From contig NZ_SGWY01000004.1 in the NCBI RefSeq assembly GCF_004216665.1, positions 124,001 to 188,000 on the forward strand: a stretch of 64,000 nt of DNA. The letters run 5' to 3'. The DNA comes from Agromyces ramosus. GTDB lineage: Bacteria; Actinomycetota; Actinomycetes; Actinomycetales; Microbacteriaceae. Made by a program: the position numbers and the translations under genes. The notes below the pieces were generated by a model. That model was not told the origin of the DNA, made no database searches, and saw only the letters and a program-made list of their open reading frames with translations. This document shows positions 33,102-41,667 of this stretch, piece by piece (position 1 is the first letter of the stretch; every line of letters begins with the position of its first letter).

Positions 33102-34385
33102 CTATGCCGTGGGGCAGATGCCGAGTTCCTGCATCTTGGCCGTCGCCTGGTCGATCGACCAGGGCAGCTCCACGAGCGGGCGCTCCCGACCGTCGACGGG
33201 GTTCGCCTTCGACGCCAGGGAGGCGAGCGCGAACGCCGTCTCCCGCACGAAGTCGGCGCCCGCCGTCGAGTTGTTGAGGGCGACCACCACCGTGAGCCCG
33301 CTCGCGGGGTCGGTGAACGCGGCCGTGAGGGCACCGGCGGACTCACCGGCGGAGCCGCGCATGGGCCCGTACTGCAGCGCGCCGATGCCGGCCGTCTGCC
33401 AAGCCGGCGCCGACCCGCCGAGCGGGATCGCGGCCCACTGCTTGCGCTCCGTGGCCTCGCTGAGCAGTGCACCGGTCGCGAACGCCTCGCTCAGCACCCG
33501 GGTGTCCTCGAGCGTCGAGACGGCGCCCGCGGCCGCGCCGCCCATCGAACTCGACTGCTCGGAGGCGTCGACGAGCACCGCGCAATCCACGGCGCCGGTC
33601 GGCGCGATGGCCGACGAGTAGGCGCCGAGCACTCCCGTGTGATCGGTGACCGAGGGCGGGGGCATCCGGGTGTCCTCGAGACCGAGCGGCCCGAACACGT
33701 ACTGATCGGCGAGCTCGGTCCACGGCTTGCCGGTGCGCCGCTCGAGCGCGAGCCCGAGCAGGAGGATGCCGGTGCGCGATTCGCGAACCTGCTCCCCCGG
33801 CGGACCCACGCGGCTGAGGGCGAGGCCGTTCGAGAGCAGCTCGTTGGCGGGCCAGAGGCGCGCAGGATTGGCGATGAAGTGGCTGCGCAGGGTGGGGTAG
33901 TAGTCGGCGAGGCCCGAGGTGTGCCGGCAGAGCTGCTCGAGGGTGATGCCATCGAGCGTCGGGATCCAGTCGACGTACTGTTCGACCTCGTCGTTGAGCT
34001 TGACGGTTCCCGCGTCGACGAGTCGCAGCAGCACCGTGCAGGTGATCTCGGTCGTGAGCGTCGCCATGTGGAAGCCGCTGTCCGCACGTGCGGCCGGGGC
34101 GCCCTCGCCGAATTCGACCGTGCCGGTCGCTGCGGTCCATTCGCCGGCCCAGGGCGCCCAGACACCCGCGACGGCTCCGCTCGACCCGCTGAGCGCGACG
34201 GCCTGGTCGAGCACCGCATCGAGGCTCGTCGCGAGGTCGTCGCCGAGCGGCGCCTCGACCGGGTCGAACTGCGATGCCGGATCGACGACGCCGCCGAAGC
34301 ATCCGCTCAGTCCGAGCCCCAGCGCAGCGGCCATCGCGACGGCGGGTACGAGCCGCCGTCGGAACCTCCCCGGGCCTCCAGCCAC
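33102..34385 (-). CDS. Beta-lactamase-fold lipoprotein lacking the catalytic motifs
   Basis: This 427-residue protein has a signal peptide ending in a lipobox (GLGLSGC, Cys about 29) and the overall order of a class C-like serine hydrolase, including LCRHTSGLADYY and LLLGLALERRTGKPW. The active site is not preserved. The expected SxxK reads TLTT (about 109-112), the YxN tyrosine position falls in RESR (about 201-204), and the HxG site reads GESAG (about 347-351). It is therefore likely a binding or scaffold protein, not an enzyme. A GTG at 34385 follows GGGGGGC; a TTG at 34388 is an alternative. Confidence 0.8.
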   Translation of the reverse strand: MAGGPGRFRRRLVPAVAMAAALGLGLSGCFGGVVDPASQFDPVEAPLGDDLATSLDAVLDQAVALSGSSGAVAGVWAPWAGEWTAATGTVEFGEGAPAARADSGFHMATLTTEITCTVLLRLVDAGTVKLNDEVEQYVDWIPTLDGITLEQLCRHTSGLADYYPTLRSHFIANPARLWPANELLSNGLALSRVGPPGEQVRESRTGILLLGLALERRTGKPWTELADQYVFGPLGLEDTRMPPPSVTDHTGVLGAYSSAIAPTGAVDCAVLVDASEQSSSMGGAAAGAVSTLEDTRVLSEAFATGALLSEATERKQWAAIPLGGSAPAWQTAGIGALQYGPMRGSAGESAGALTAAFTDPASGLTVVVALNNSTAGADFVRETAFALASLASKANPVDGRERPLVELPWSIDQATAKMQELGICPTA

Positions 34386-34561
34386 CAAGCCCCCCTAGCC
34401 GTGTGTCCGCTGCGATTGTAACCCGCAATGGCGGCGCGCCCGTGGCCACCCGACGCGCGACCTTCGATCGCCGCGATCCGCGGGCCGACCAATCCGCGTC
34501 GAGGGCCGCGCCGAACCACGGTCACACCCGGGACCACCGGGCTCCACGAAGGAGGCACCTC

Positions 34562-34969
34562 ATGCGCAACTCCCCGAATCGCATCGTCGCAACCGTCTTC
34601 GGCGCGGTCTACGTGCTCGTCGGGCTCCTCGGCTTCGCCGTCACCGGCGGGGTCGGGTTCATCGCCACCGAGGGAGGGCTGCTGCTCGGCGTCTTCCAGG
34701 TGAACCCGCTGCACAACATCGCCCACCTGCTCATCGGCGCCGCCCTGCTCATCGCGGGCTTCGCGAACGTCACCGCCGCCAAGTCCGTCAACACCGTCGT
34801 CGGCGGCGCCTACCTGCTGCTCGGCATCATCGGGTTCTTCCTTGCGGGCACGGCGGCGAACATCCTGGCGCTGAACACGGCCGACCACTTCCTGCACCTC
34901 GCGAGCGCCATCGTGCTGCTCGGCGTGGGGCTCGGGGCCGAGCGCTCGGCACGCGTGGCGACGGCCTAG
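34562..34969 (+). CDS. DUF4383 membrane protein
   Basis: This is a 135-residue protein with four helices, beginning RNSPNRIVATVFGAVYVLVG. The central HNIAHLLIGAALLIAG contains the paired histidine and asparagine typical of DUF4383. A mirrored segment DHFLHLASAIVLLGVGL follows, as if the protein arose by internal duplication. A strong GAAGGAGGCACCTC ribosome site precedes the ATG. The role is unknown. It is followed after ten bases by a second membrane protein gene and is probably co-transcribed with it. Confidence 0.85.
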   Translation: MRNSPNRIVATVFGAVYVLVGLLGFAVTGGVGFIATEGGLLLGVFQVNPLHNIAHLLIGAALLIAGFANVTAAKSVNTVVGGAYLLLGIIGFFLAGTAANILALNTADHFLHLASAIVLLGVGLGAERSARVATA

Positions 34970-34979
34970 GGAGCCCGCC

Positions 34980-35567
34980 ATGAACGCACTGACGACGCTG
35001 GCGAGGACCTGGCCGATGCTCTCCGCCCTCGGCGGCGGACTCGTGCTCCTCGCCCTCGCCGCCGGTGCGGGGGGAACGGCGGGGGTCGCCCTGGCCGGGA
35101 CCGGCATCGGCGGACTCGGCTGGGGCCTCCTCTCGCTCCGCGCGGGGCGTGCGATCGCGCCGGCGGTCGCGCTCGGCGTGGGCGCCGCGGTGCTCGTGGG
35201 CGCCGGCGCCCTCGTGGGCACCGGTCTGGCCGCGTCGACCGGAGTCGCGGTCGGCCCGCTCGTCGCGGCATCCGCCTTCATCGGCGTCGTGGCCGTGCAC
35301 AGCGCGTTCGTCGTGCGCCGCGGATCCCGAGCCGCCGCCCGCACGATCCCCCATCCGACGAGGCCGGCGGATGCCGCGCCGCAGCCGGCCGTCGACGGCC
35401 GACTCTCGCTCGCGGGGCTGGTGGCGGGCGCCCTGCTCGTGGCGGGACTCGCCACACCGGCACTCGCCGCGACCGAGGCGGGCGAGCTCGCCGTGCCGCA
35501 CGGAGAGCACGGCGGCACCGGCACCTCGGTGACCGACGTCGACCACGGCGGCGACGGACACCACTGA
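34980..35567 (+). CDS. Hypothetical glycine/alanine-rich membrane protein with His-rich tail
   Basis: This is a 195-residue protein with five or six hydrophobic helices of very low complexity (Gly, Ala, Val, Leu). A cytoplasmic basic loop (RRGSRAAARTIPHPTRP) is followed by one more helix and an acidic, histidine-rich tail beginning AVPHGEHGGTG and ending DHGGDGHH. The tail could bind a divalent metal, but nothing in the context supports a specific one. It is ten bases after the DUF4383 gene. No family is recognised. Confidence 0.65.
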   Translation: MNALTTLARTWPMLSALGGGLVLLALAAGAGGTAGVALAGTGIGGLGWGLLSLRAGRAIAPAVALGVGAAVLVGAGALVGTGLAASTGVAVGPLVAASAFIGVVAVHSAFVVRRGSRAAARTIPHPTRPADAAPQPAVDGRLSLAGLVAGALLVAGLATPALAATEAGELAVPHGEHGGTGTSVTDVDHGGDGHH

Positions 35568-35619
35568 CCGCGACCGGGGATGCGTGGCGACGACGTCCCC
35601 GGTCGCACCCCCGGTCACC

Positions 35620-36945
35620 TCATCCGGCCGCCCCGGGCGCCGCGGCATCGAGGCCGATCTCGCGGAGCGCGCCGGCCATGAACCGCTCGACGTCGCGGTC
35701 GACGATGATGTCGCTCGGTCGCAGCGGACGGCTCAGGTAGAGCCCGTCGAGCGCCGTGAGGCGGCTGAGCGCCACGTAGGTCTGTCCCGGGCTGAACGCC
35801 CGGGGTCCGAGGTCGACGATGGCGGTCTCGTAGCTGGCGCCCTGCGACTTGTGGATGGTGACCGCCCACGCGAGCCGCAGCGGGAACTGCGTGAACTCGG
35901 CCACGATCTCGCGGTGGAGCTTCTTCGCCGCCGGGTCCCAGGTGTACCGGAACTTCTCCCACGTGACGGGCTCGACCTCGTGCTCCTCGCCGTCGATCTC
36001 GACCCGCACCTCGCGCTGGAGCGAGGTGACGGTGCCGATCGTGCCGTTCACCCACCGCGGCCCGTCGCCGCGCAGGGCGTTGTCGTTGCGGAGGAACATC
36101 ACCTGCGCACCCATCTTCAGCTCGAGCCGCTCATCGGCCGGGAACGCCCGCCCGCCGAAGTCGCCGTTCACCTCCGCCTCGTTGGCGATCGACTGCCCGG
36201 GAAGCCGGTGCAGCTGGGTGCGATTGATGCGGTTGACCGTCTCGTTGGTGGTGGCGAGCGTGATCGCCCCCTGCTCGGGCAGCGGCCGGCGCGCGCCCAC
36301 GTCGTTCAGCACGCCCGCGATCTCGGCCGTGACCGCCCCGTGCCGCACCGCGTTGAGCATGAGCTTGAACTCGTCGTCGTGCTGCCGATGCACCTCGCCG
36401 AGCTCGTAGATGCGCAGGTCGGCCTCGCGCCAAACGTTCGCGTCGAAGAACCACATCGACGTGTACGTGTCGGTGAAGTAGCGGCGCTCGTCGCCGCTGC
36501 CGGGCACGGGGGCCAGCTGGTAGGGGTCGCCGAAGAGCACGACCTGCGCGCCGCCGAACGGCTCGTGCGGTCGCTGGCGGGCCTGGCGCAGCGACCGGTC
36601 CATCGCGTCCATGAGGTCGGCGTTCACCATCGACACCTCGTCGATCACGAGCGTGTCCATGGCGTTCAGGATCTTGCGCACGGTGTCGTTCTGGTCGATG
36701 TCGTGGTCGGCGATGACCCCGATCGGCAGCCGGAACAGGGAATGGATGGTCTGCCCGCCCACGTTGAGCGCGGCGACCCCGGTGGGCGCGCAGATCACGA
36801 TCTGCTTCTGGGTGTGCCAGTTGAGGTGGTTCAGCAGCGTCGACTTGCCCGTGCCGGCGCGGCCGGTGACGAACACGTGCTCGCGCGTGCCCTCGATGGC
36901 CTGGAACACGGCTGCCTGTTCGCGGGTGAGGGTGACGTTCTGCAC
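35620..36945 (-). CDS. PIF1/RecD-like helicase (AAA ATPase)
   Basis: This is a 441-residue SF1B-type helicase. Walker A is VTGRAGTGKSTLLNHL (about residues 23-38), motif Ia CAPTGVAALNVGGQTIHSLF, Walker B DTLVIDEVSMVN, motif III VVLFGDPYQLAPV, and the C-terminal motifs are AVTIHKSQGASYETAIVDLG and QTYVALSRL. The protein is near the size of a bare PIF1 core with no accessory domain. It probably unwinds DNA 5'-3' at blocked forks or G-rich structures. The GTG at 36945 (VQNVTLTREQAAVF) was chosen because the upstream frame is proline-rich low-complexity sequence. Confidence 0.9.
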   Translation of the reverse strand: MQNVTLTREQAAVFQAIEGTREHVFVTGRAGTGKSTLLNHLNWHTQKQIVICAPTGVAALNVGGQTIHSLFRLPIGVIADHDIDQNDTVRKILNAMDTLVIDEVSMVNADLMDAMDRSLRQARQRPHEPFGGAQVVLFGDPYQLAPVPGSGDERRYFTDTYTSMWFFDANVWREADLRIYELGEVHRQHDDEFKLMLNAVRHGAVTAEIAGVLNDVGARRPLPEQGAITLATTNETVNRINRTQLHRLPGQSIANEAEVNGDFGGRAFPADERLELKMGAQVMFLRNDNALRGDGPRWVNGTIGTVTSLQREVRVEIDGEEHEVEPVTWEKFRYTWDPAAKKLHREIVAEFTQFPLRLAWAVTIHKSQGASYETAIVDLGPRAFSPGQTYVALSRLTALDGLYLSRPLRPSDIIVDRDVERFMAGALREIGLDAAAPGAAG

Positions 36946-37123
36946 TGGTTGCCTTCGGCGAGCGGATGCCGCGGGCGGCTCCCGCGGCGGCGACGCCCGT
37001 GGGGGCGCGCTCCCACTGTAACCGCGGAACGGCGCGGCGGCAGGGCCACGCCGGCCGGGATCGCGAGCGGCATCCGACGGGCGCCCGGGGAGGACGGGAC
37101 GGCGCCGGGCGCCCGCATAGACT

Positions 37124-38176
37124 GTGCGGGTGGGGAGCTCAGGCGTGCGGCGGGGTCCGGTGTCGCCCGCCGCGGTGATCGGCTGGGTCGGGCTCGCCAT
37201 GCTCCTCGTCGGCGCCTTCCTCGCCGCGCTCGGCGCGCTGAACCAGACGATCTACGGGGCATCGAACTTCGTCGAGCGCTATCTCGAGGCGATCGCCGAC
37301 GACGACATCGCCGCCGCATCCACGACCCCGGGCGTGGCGCTCGACGCCGCCGAGCTCACCGCCATGGGCCTGCCCGAGAACGTGTCGACCGCGATGTTCC
37401 GCTCGGGCGTCGTCGAGGCCGGCCCGGAGGACGTGCGCATCGTGAGCGATGTCGCGAACCCCGACGGCACACACTCGGTAACCGCGAGTTACCGCCTCGA
37501 CGTGTCCATCATCGAGACGACCTTCGACGTTCGCCCCATCGCTCCGCTCTACGGCGTGCTCAACCGGTGGGAGTTCTCAACCAGCCCGCTCACCGTGGTC
37601 GATGTCACGGCCGCCCACAACCCGCTGTTCACCGTCGGCACGCTCACGCTCGACACGCGCGCGACGAAGACCGGCGACGAGCTGGCCGCCTTCACGCAGA
37701 CCGCGCCATACCTCGCGATCGCACCGGCCGTCTACGAGTTCGGTTACACCTCGACCCTGCTCGAGGCGGTGCCGACGTCGATGGCCGTGGCGCCGGCTTC
37801 GCGGTACGCCGTCGGCGTCGATTCCCTGCCAACCGCCACCTTCGTGGAACGCGTGCAGGTGAAGCTCGACGACTACCTCGCGCAGTGCGCGACCCAGCAG
37901 GTCCTGCAACCGGCCGGATGCCCCTTCGGCATCGAGATCGACGACCGGGTCGTGAGCCCGCCCGTCTGGACGATGGTGACCAATCCCCCGGTCACCCTCG
38001 CGCCGGGTGAGACGGCCTTCGAGATGCCGCCCACCGAGGGCGTGGCGCACATCTCGGTGGAGCTGCAGTCGCTCTTCGACGGCGACTTCTACACGCTCGA
38101 GGAGGATCGGCCGTTCCTGGTCGCCCTGAGCGCGTCGATCCGGCCCGACGGCAGCATCGCGATCCAGCTGAAGTGA
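37124..38176 (+). CDS. Hypothetical membrane-anchored extracytoplasmic protein
   Basis: This is a 350-residue protein. One N-terminal membrane helix (VIGWVGLAMLLVGAFLAALG, about 18-37) is followed by an extracytoplasmic domain with NTF2-like beginnings (SNFVERYLEAIADDDIAAAS). Several beta-rich repeats follow (SVTASYRLDVSIIETTFDV, then PLTVVDVTAAHNPLFTVGTL). Similar proteins occur throughout the Microbacteriaceae without a known role. The GTG at 37124 is the first start; another GTG at 37145 would still include the helix. It diverges from the helicase and lies before the convergent CopD-CtaG gene. Confidence 0.7.
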   Translation: MRVGSSGVRRGPVSPAAVIGWVGLAMLLVGAFLAALGALNQTIYGASNFVERYLEAIADDDIAAASTTPGVALDAAELTAMGLPENVSTAMFRSGVVEAGPEDVRIVSDVANPDGTHSVTASYRLDVSIIETTFDVRPIAPLYGVLNRWEFSTSPLTVVDVTAAHNPLFTVGTLTLDTRATKTGDELAAFTQTAPYLAIAPAVYEFGYTSTLLEAVPTSMAVAPASRYAVGVDSLPTATFVERVQVKLDDYLAQCATQQVLQPAGCPFGIEIDDRVVSPPVWTMVTNPPVTLAPGETAFEMPPTEGVAHISVELQSLFDGDFYTLEEDRPFLVALSASIRPDGSIAIQLK

Positions 38177-38212
38177 CACGTGTGGGGGTGCCGCGGCATC
38201 CGCTCGCCCGCG

Positions 38213-40213
38213 TCAGCCGCGGTGCGCGTCCTGCTCGGCGATGGCGGCGAGCCGCTCGTTGTACGCCTCGAGCTCGGCGTCGCCGGTGCGGTCCGCGTGG
38301 CGGTCGCGGCGCTTCGACTCCTTCTCGTCGCTGCGCGCCCACTGCACCGCCACCGTGATCGCCAGGGCGACCGTCGGGATCTCGCCCACCGACCAGGCGA
38401 TGCCGCCGCCGAGCTGCTGGTCGACGAGCGCGTCGGTTCCCCAGCCCATCGCGCCGTACCAGTCGGCGAGCAGGAGTCCGGTGCCCGACATGATCGCGAG
38501 GCCGAAGAACGCGTGGAAGGCCATGGTGCCGAGGAGCAGCACGAGCCGGAACGGGTACGGCAACCGGTACGGCACCGGGTCGATGCCGATGAGCGACTGC
38601 ACGAAGAGGTAGCCGGTGATCACGAAGTGCCCGATCATCCACTCGTGCCCGATGTGGTCGAGCATCGACCAGCGGAACAGCGGCGTGTAGTAGAACACCC
38701 AGAGCGAGCCGGCGAAGAGCACCGCCGCGACGATGGGGTTCGCGATGATCGACGCGAACTTCGAGTGCACCGCCAGCAGGATCCACTCGCGGCCGCCGCG
38801 CGAACCGTCCTTGCGGGGGTGGATGGCACGCGCCGCGAGCGTGACGGGGGCGCCGGGCACGAGCAGCACCGGCACCGCCATCGTGAGCACCATGTGCGCG
38901 CCCATGTGCGCCGAGAACAGGTACTGCTCGTAGACGTTCACGCCGCCGCTCGTGACGTAGGCGAGCAGCAGCAGGCCGGCCACCCAGAGCACCGCTCGGT
39001 ACACGGGCCAATGATCGCCGCGCCTGCGCAGCCGCCGCACGCCCGCGAGGTAGAAGAAGATGCCGAAGCCGCAGGCGAGGAGCCAGAGCAGGTCGGGGTT
39101 CCACTCGGTGAAGTAGCGCGTCCACTCGGGCCACGGGGGGAGCGGCTGGCCCGTCAGGATCTCGGCCGGCGTGCGGGCCAGCGAGCCGGCGGCATCCTCC
39201 GACACGGGCGTCGCCGTGCGCGCGAGCGCCGCGGCCACCCCCGAGGCGAGGCCCATGAACGCGAGCTCGACGACCACGAGCACCCAGAAGTCGCGGGAGA
39301 TGGACGCGTCGGCGGGGGCGCCGTGGGCCGAGGTGGGCCGCTGCATCCGCCAGATCAGGAAGCGACGCTGCGCCGCGCCGAACAGGCCCAGCGCGATGAG
39401 GGCCGAGACCTTCACGAGCACGAGCACGCCGTAGGTCGTGCCCAGTTCGTCCCACGTGCCGATGCGGAGCGCGGCGTTCGCGTATCCCGACAGGGTCACG
39501 ACGATGAAGGCGATGAGCGCGACCGACGAGTACCGGGCGAGCACGATGGGCAGCCGTTCCCGGTCGAGCTCCCGGCGGAGCAGCACGATCGTGAGCAGGC
39601 CGCCGAGCCAGACCGCCGCGAACACGAGGTGCAGTCCGAGCGACGCGATCGCGGCGTTGTGACCCGCGGCACCTGCAGCGTGCCCCTGCTGCGCCATGGG
39701 CACGAGGGAGGCGACGGCGAGCACCGTCACGAACACGAGCGCCGTGTGGTTGCGCACCGCGAAGCACAGCACCGTGACGGCGGCGGCGACGAGGGTGGTG
39801 GTGAGCCACGCCTGGCCCAGCGCGATCGTCGTGACGAACTGGCCCAGCTTCTGCCCGAACGCGGGGCCGAACGAGAACGGCTCGCCCGTGACGACGAGGA
39901 ACGTGAAGATGCCGGTCGCTGCGCTCGCGACGGTGAGCACGGCAGCGGATGCCGCGGCGACGTCGAGGGCGAGGTCGAACTCGCGCCGCTTCGGCGAGAG
40001 CGCCCAGACGGCGAGCACGAGCGCGCCGATCATGCCGGCCGCGCCCAGGTTCACGACGAGCTTGGCGACGGGAAGGCCGTACCGGGCGACGGGACCGGGA
40101 TCCTGGATGGGGAGCGGCGCGGCGCCGCCGCCGTACGCGAGGCCCGCGAACATCGCGAGGAGCGCGACGGCGAGGAGCACGGCGGGGCCGAGCACGCGAA
40201 CGGAGCGGGGCAC
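38213..40213 (-). CDS. Fused CopD / CtaG copper-handling membrane protein
   Basis: This 666-residue protein has two membrane modules. Residues about 1-330 resemble CopD copper import proteins (HNAAIASLGLHLVFAAVWLG and LARYSSVALIAFIVVTLSG). Residues about 370-630 match the caa3-type cytochrome oxidase assembly factor CtaG (FFYLAGVRRLRRRG, SAHMGAHMVLTMAVPVLLV and HEWMIGHFVITGYLF). Histidine and methionine pairs such as HMGAHM are likely copper ligands. It would bring copper in and insert it into cytochrome oxidase. The fusion is common in actinobacteria. The GTG at 40213 is the start. A charged KESKRRDRHADR stretch begins the C-terminal tail. Confidence 0.9.
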   Translation of the reverse strand: MPRSVRVLGPAVLLAVALLAMFAGLAYGGGAAPLPIQDPGPVARYGLPVAKLVVNLGAAGMIGALVLAVWALSPKRREFDLALDVAAASAAVLTVASAATGIFTFLVVTGEPFSFGPAFGQKLGQFVTTIALGQAWLTTTLVAAAVTVLCFAVRNHTALVFVTVLAVASLVPMAQQGHAAGAAGHNAAIASLGLHLVFAAVWLGGLLTIVLLRRELDRERLPIVLARYSSVALIAFIVVTLSGYANAALRIGTWDELGTTYGVLVLVKVSALIALGLFGAAQRRFLIWRMQRPTSAHGAPADASISRDFWVLVVVELAFMGLASGVAAALARTATPVSEDAAGSLARTPAEILTGQPLPPWPEWTRYFTEWNPDLLWLLACGFGIFFYLAGVRRLRRRGDHWPVYRAVLWVAGLLLLAYVTSGGVNVYEQYLFSAHMGAHMVLTMAVPVLLVPGAPVTLAARAIHPRKDGSRGGREWILLAVHSKFASIIANPIVAAVLFAGSLWVFYYTPLFRWSMLDHIGHEWMIGHFVITGYLFVQSLIGIDPVPYRLPYPFRLVLLLGTMAFHAFFGLAIMSGTGLLLADWYGAMGWGTDALVDQQLGGGIAWSVGEIPTVALAITVAVQWARSDEKESKRRDRHADRTGDAELEAYNERLAAIAEQDAHRG

Positions 40214-40403
40214 CGAACCAGCCTAGACGCCGCCGCCCGTGCGATCGCCCGGAGCGTGCGACGCGGCCCGCGACATCCGCCACTCCCCCGCGGTGTCGGC
40301 CACTCCCCCGGGCCTCACGCCGATCGCCCGGCGTTCACGACCGGAGACCACCAAGGGGCGCGCGGCCGATGCCGCACGCCCCTTCAGGAGTCTCGGGACC
40401 TCG
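40214..40403. other. Intergenic region upstream of copD-ctaG and downstream of hup
   Basis: No gene is seen in these 190 bases. The stretch holds the hup terminator at 40353-40384 and presumably the promoter of the CopD-CtaG gene. ATTCCGCCACTCCCC-like direct repeats (CCACTCCCCCG twice, near 40281-40309) are present and unexplained. Confidence 0.5.
40353..40384 (-). terminator. Terminator of the HU gene
   Basis: A 14-base stem with a single mismatch (AAGGGGCG...CGCCCCTT) has a four-base CGAT loop and lies 19 bases downstream of the hup stop codon on the minus strand. No T-run follows. Confidence 0.7.
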
Positions 40404-40691
40404 TTACTTGGCCGCAGCCTTGAGCTTCGATCCGGCCGACACCTTGACCGAGTAGCCGGCCGGGATGTCGATGGTCGCACCCGTCTGCGGGTTGCGGCCG
40501 GTGCGCGCGGCACGGTGCGTGCGCTCGACGGCGAGCCACCCCGGGATGGAGACCTTGGTGCCCGAACCGACGGACTCGGAGAGCGCATCGAAGAGACCGC
40601 CGAGCACGGCGTCGACGGTGGCCTGGCTCTGGCCGGTCGACGCGGCGATCTTCGCGACGAGCTCGGTCTTGTTCAGCGACTTGTCAGCCAT
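40404..40691 (-). CDS. hup: HU-family DNA-binding protein
   Basis: This is a 95-residue HU/IHF-type protein of normal length. It begins KTELVAKIAASTGQSQATVD and carries the beta-arm motif GRNPQTGATIDIPAGYSVKV and the conserved GWLAVERTHRAARTG. The C-terminus ends in lysines (KLKAAAK) without the long basic tail of mycobacterial HU. It bends and compacts DNA. A strong GAGGAGGACATTCA site precedes the ATG at 40691, and a terminator follows. It lies next to the rpmB-rpmG-rpsN operon but has its own spacing of 263 bases and so its own promoter. Confidence 0.95.
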   Translation of the reverse strand: MADKSLNKTELVAKIAASTGQSQATVDAVLGGLFDALSESVGSGTKVSIPGWLAVERTHRAARTGRNPQTGATIDIPAGYSVKVSAGSKLKAAAK

Positions 40692-40905
40692 TGAATGTCC
40701 TCCTCGGACTTCCGCTGTTTCGGTACAGCTATCTGTGAGTTCTCGGGAACGATCGTTCTACCGCCCCCGTGGCCGATCGGGCCGCCTCGAATGTAGCAGA
40801 GAACCGCGGAAACACGCGGATTTCCGGGACTTCGGGACGATCGGCACCCGGCGTGTCGCCGTGACGGATGCCGCGGCATCCGTCGCCTCGACCCCGGGAG
40901 ACGAC

Positions 40906-40937
40906 GAGAGGGGCGCCCCGTTCGGGACGCCCCTCTC
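40906..40937 (-). terminator. Terminator of the rpmB-rpmG-rpsN operon
   Basis: GAGAGGGGCG pairs perfectly with CGCCCCTCTC, extended inward by three further pairs after one mismatch, with a GTTC loop. It begins 18 bases downstream of the rpsN stop codon. Confidence 0.8.
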
Positions 40938-40954
40938 GGTGAAGCGGGTCTCGC

Positions 40955-41260
40955 CTACCAGCTCGACTTCGTGATGCCGGGCATCTCGCCGCGGTGGGCC
41001 ATGTCACGGAAGCGGACGCGCGAGACGCCGAACTTCGTGAGCACGCCACGGGGGCGGCCGTCGATGGCGTCGCGCGAGCGCACGCGCACCGGCGAGGCGT
41101 TGCGGGGGAGCTTCTGCAGGCCGACGCGGGCGGCCTCGCGGGTCTCGTCGGTGCCGTTCGGGTCGACGAGGGCCTTCTTCAGCTCGAGGCGCTTCGCCGC
41201 GTAGCGGTCGACGACCACCTTGCGCTGCTCGTTGCGCGCGATCTTGCTCTTCTTCGCCAT
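40955..41260 (-). CDS. rpsN: 30S ribosomal protein S14 (zinc-independent type)
   Basis: This is a 101-residue long-form S14. It begins [19 protein letters not shown] and ends with [20 protein letters not shown]. It has no cysteines, so it lacks the CxxC...CxxC zinc ribbon of the short S14 form. It binds 16S rRNA in the 30S head. It is the third gene of the rpmB-rpmG-rpsN operon and begins three bases after rpmG ends. In many actinobacteria this operon is a zinc-sparing set repressed by Zur; here no Zur box is seen upstream of rpmB, so regulation by zinc is unproven. Confidence 0.93.
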   Translation of the reverse strand: MAKKSKIARNEQRKVVVDRYAAKRLELKKALVDPNGTDETREAARVGLQKLPRNASPVRVRSRDAIDGRPRGVLTKFGVSRVRFRDMAHRGEMPGITKSSW

Positions 41261-41263
41261 GTC

Positions 41264-41431
41264 TTAGCGCTCCTCTCGGAAGTCGACGTGCTTGCGCACC
41301 ACGGGGTCGTACTTCTTGAGCACGAGACGGTCGGGGTTGTTGCGACGGTTCTTGCGGGTCACGTAGGTGTACCCGGTGCCGGCCGTCGAGCGGAGCTTGA
41401 TGATGGGGCGGATGTCCTGCGCCTTGGCCAT
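41264..41431 (-). CDS. rpmG: 50S ribosomal protein L33 (zinc-independent type)
   Basis: This 55-residue protein begins [20 protein letters not shown] and ends [12 protein letters not shown], the normal size of L33. It has no cysteines, so it belongs to the C-minus type that does not bind zinc. It is short and lies between rpmB and rpsN. Its ATG overlaps the rpmB stop codon by one base (TAATG), and its own TAA is three bases before rpsN. It is part of the large subunit near the E site. Confidence 0.95.
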   Translation of the reverse strand: MAKAQDIRPIIKLRSTAGTGYTYVTRKNRRNNPDRLVLKKYDPVVRKHVDFREER

Positions 41432-41667
41432 TAGAGCTTCACCCCACGAGCCTGGATGTCCTTGATGACCGCTTCGATGCCGCGGGCGTCGATCACCTTG
41501 ATGCCCTTGGCGGACACGTTCAGGGTGACGTTACGACGGAGCGACGGCACGTAATAGGTCTTCTTCTGCACGTTCGGGTCGAAGCGGCGCTTCGTCCGGC
41601 GGTGCGAGTGCGAGATGTTGTGCCCGAAGCCGGGAACGGCTCCAGTCACCTGGCACACTGCTGCCAT
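41431..41667 (-). CDS. rpmB: 50S ribosomal protein L28 (zinc-independent type)
   Basis: This 78-residue protein has the same length as the E. coli-type L28 and begins [20 protein letters not shown], continuing with [14 protein letters not shown]. Only one cysteine is present, so it cannot form the C-plus zinc ribbon. The start is the ATG at 41667 with TTGGAGGAAAG upstream. It heads an operon with rpmG and rpsN. The leader contains a series of complementary segments next to the ribosome site, suggesting regulation of translation or elongation. Confidence 0.95.
   Translation of the reverse strand: MAAVCQVTGAVPGFGHNISHSHRRTKRRFDPNVQKKTYYVPSLRRNVTLNVSAKGIKVIDARGIEAVIKDIQARGVKL

Noticed and set aside
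37992-40283. 763-codon frame opposite and around the CopD-CtaG gene
   Set aside because: Extreme arginine content and no motif; it is a high-GC shadow of the real gene.
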